Source: Pseudanabaena sp. Chao 1811 (GTDB taxonomy: Bacteria; Cyanobacteriota; Cyanobacteriia; Pseudanabaenales; Pseudanabaenaceae). Taken from it: a stretch of 64,000 nt of DNA. Made by a program: the position numbers and the translations under genes. The first letter of the stretch is position 1. Each line of letters opens with the position of its first letter. The notes beneath the pieces are model-generated. The model searched no databases and was not told where the DNA came from. It was given only the letters and a program-made list of their open reading frames with translations. This document shows, piece after piece, positions 62,960-64,000 of the stretch. The stretch spans positions 3,396,501 through 3,460,500 of the forward strand of contig NZ_CP101416.1 of NCBI RefSeq assembly GCF_027942295.1, written 5' to 3'.

Positions 62960-64000
62960 ATGGATCACCAGTTTCGATCGCGTCGTCAAGGTTTTCGGTA
63001 CTTCTGGAAAAATCTCTGGCGCAGAATTTTGTCTAACAAAATGTCCAAGCAATTCTGGCAACGCCCGATCGCTTGGTTGATCACAGGATTATGTCTATTT
63101 TTGTGTTTATTTACTCTCGCCGCCTGTGAGCCAGTCCCAACGCCCGATCAAGTCAATGGAAACAGTGCTGGAAATCGCGACTACCTCAAAACTGTGTTGA
63201 AGCGGGGCAAATTAAATTGTGGAGTTAGTGGTGAGTTACCTGGATTTAGTTTTGTTAATAAAGAGGGCAAATATTCGGGGCTAGATGTTGATATTTGTCG
63301 GGCGATCGCTGCTGCATTATTTGATAATCCTGATGCCGTACAATTCCGTAATCTCAATGCGAAAGAACGCTTCACTGCTTTGCAGTCGGGGGAAGTGGAT
63401 GTGCTGAGTCGCAATACCACATGGACATTGAGTCGTGATACGAGTTCGCGCCTATCGTTTATGCCCGTAGTTTTTTATGATGGACAGGGGCTAATGGTTC
63501 GCAAAGATAGCAATATTAAGGAGATCGGTGATCTTAAAGATGCTGATATTTGCGCTCAAACAGGGACAACTACTGAACAGAACCTCGCTGACCAGATGCG
63601 TAAGCGCAACATTCCCTATAAGCCTGTGGTATATGAAGAGGTCAATGCCACCTTTAATGCCTACCAATCAGGACGTTGCAAGGCAATTACCGCCGATCGC
63701 TCAGCCTTAGTAGTACGTCGTACTCGTCTTGCCGATCCTGAGAATCATGTAGTTTTAGATTTTGTAATTTCTAAGGAACCGCTTGCGCCAGCCGTTAGTG
63801 ATGGCGACTCGAAATGGTCAGATATTGTGAAATGGATTATTTTTTCAGCGATCGAGGCAGAGGATTTAGATATTTCTTCAGCCAATTTAGCCACGCAATT
63901 ACAAAGTAAAAATGCGGAAGTGCGCCGATTTTTAGGTGTGGACGGCAGCCTTGGCAAGGATATGGGTATTAGTAATGACTTTGCGGTAAAAGTGATCAAG
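62960..64000 (+). CDS. General amino-acid ABC transporter substrate-binding protein (partial)
   Basis: The frame opens with ATG at 62960 and stays open to the window edge (347 codons). A basic N-terminus leads to a hydrophobic segment and the lipobox TLAAC. The mature part is a type-2 periplasmic binding domain of the AapJ/BztA group: KRGKLNCGVSGELPGFSF, KYSGLDVDICRAIAAALF, DVLSRNTTWTLSRD, ICAQTGTTTEQNLAD and AYQSGRCKAITADRSAL. It binds polar or acidic amino acids for an ABC importer whose genes should follow. Only the C-terminus is missing. Confidence 0.9.
   Translation, partial: MDHQFRSRRQGFRYFWKNLWRRILSNKMSKQFWQRPIAWLITGLCLFLCLFTLAACEPVPTPDQVNGNSAGNRDYLKTVLKRGKLNCGVSGELPGFSFVNKEGKYSGLDVDICRAIAAALFDNPDAVQFRNLNAKERFTALQSGEVDVLSRNTTWTLSRDTSSRLSFMPVVFYDGQGLMVRKDSNIKEIGDLKDADICAQTGTTTEQNLADQMRKRNIPYKPVVYEEVNATFNAYQSGRCKAITADRSALVVRRTRLADPENHVVLDFVISKEPLAPAVSDGDSKWSDIVKWIIFSAIEAEDLDISSANLATQLQSKNAEVRRFLGVDGSLGKDMGISNDFAVKVIK

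Overview
The window looks like cyanobacterial chromosome. The octamer GCGATCGC (HIP1) is scattered through genes and gaps. Several gene families are typical of or largely confined to cyanobacteria: GUN4, DUF3086, DUF3285, Tic22-like, the CbiG-CobJ fusion and long-form IspH. A gas-vesicle cluster (gvpA, gvpC, gvpN, gvpJ) points to a planktonic, probably filamentous freshwater species; a Pseudanabaena-like organism is my guess, not a demonstrated fact. No rRNA, tRNA or CRISPR array was recognised.

Layout. 1-7.3 kb: a secreted hypothetical, a small toxin-antitoxin-like pair, an unusual sigma factor with a duplicated region 2, moeA, trmD, a cbiG-cobJ fusion and a membrane hypothetical. 7.3-12.6 kb: a nest of insertion sequences. 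An IS256-family element with a perfect 8-bp target duplication sits inside an IS982-family transposase. That element in turn cuts the start of a DDE transposase remnant. A second, intact copy of the same transposase type cuts an IS630-family element, and a broken IS1595-family element follows. 12.8-22.9 kb: radA and smc (convergent), a 2Fe-2S ferredoxin, nusB, a ChrR-like cupin anti-sigma with its ECF sigma factor, a divergent Tat-exported ferritin-like protein and an MFS transporter. 23-26.2 kb: gas-vesicle operon. 26.4-34.1 kb: DUF3285 protein, ybeY, dgkA, an RND efflux pump, pdxJ and a methionine gamma-lyase-like enzyme. 34.3-47.6 kb: a Rec-EAL regulator, a frameshifted DUF3086 gene, a Tic22-like protein, a GTPase, pdhA, a pentapeptide membrane protein, nadK, an SPFH-like protein and ispH.

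47.6-61.2 kb is a metal (most likely copper) handling island: two DUF305 proteins, a copA ATPase, a cupredoxin, an Atx1/CopZ-like chaperone, a His-rich lipoprotein and a MerR regulator. copA and the chaperone gene share a matching MerR-type promoter (TTGACTCTCC, 20-bp spacer, internal dyad), so one regulator probably controls both arms. Between the two arms lies a translationally coupled pair: a Ser/Thr kinase-AAA fusion, and a 1395-residue AAA-WD40-GUN4-FGE protein. This pair is the best candidate here for an undescribed signalling system. 61.3-64 kb: an alpha/beta hydrolase, cysE and a truncated amino-acid-binding lipoprotein that runs off the edge.

The gaps are rich in mobile or repeated palindromes. 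There is an exact duplicate 144-bp MITE whose ends match the local IS982 element, and at least five other families of small terminal-inverted-repeat elements. There are also about twenty long hairpins with stems of 14-30 bp, most with a three-base loop closed by GC...GC. They occur in convergent, tandem and even divergent gaps, so they are more than ordinary terminators.
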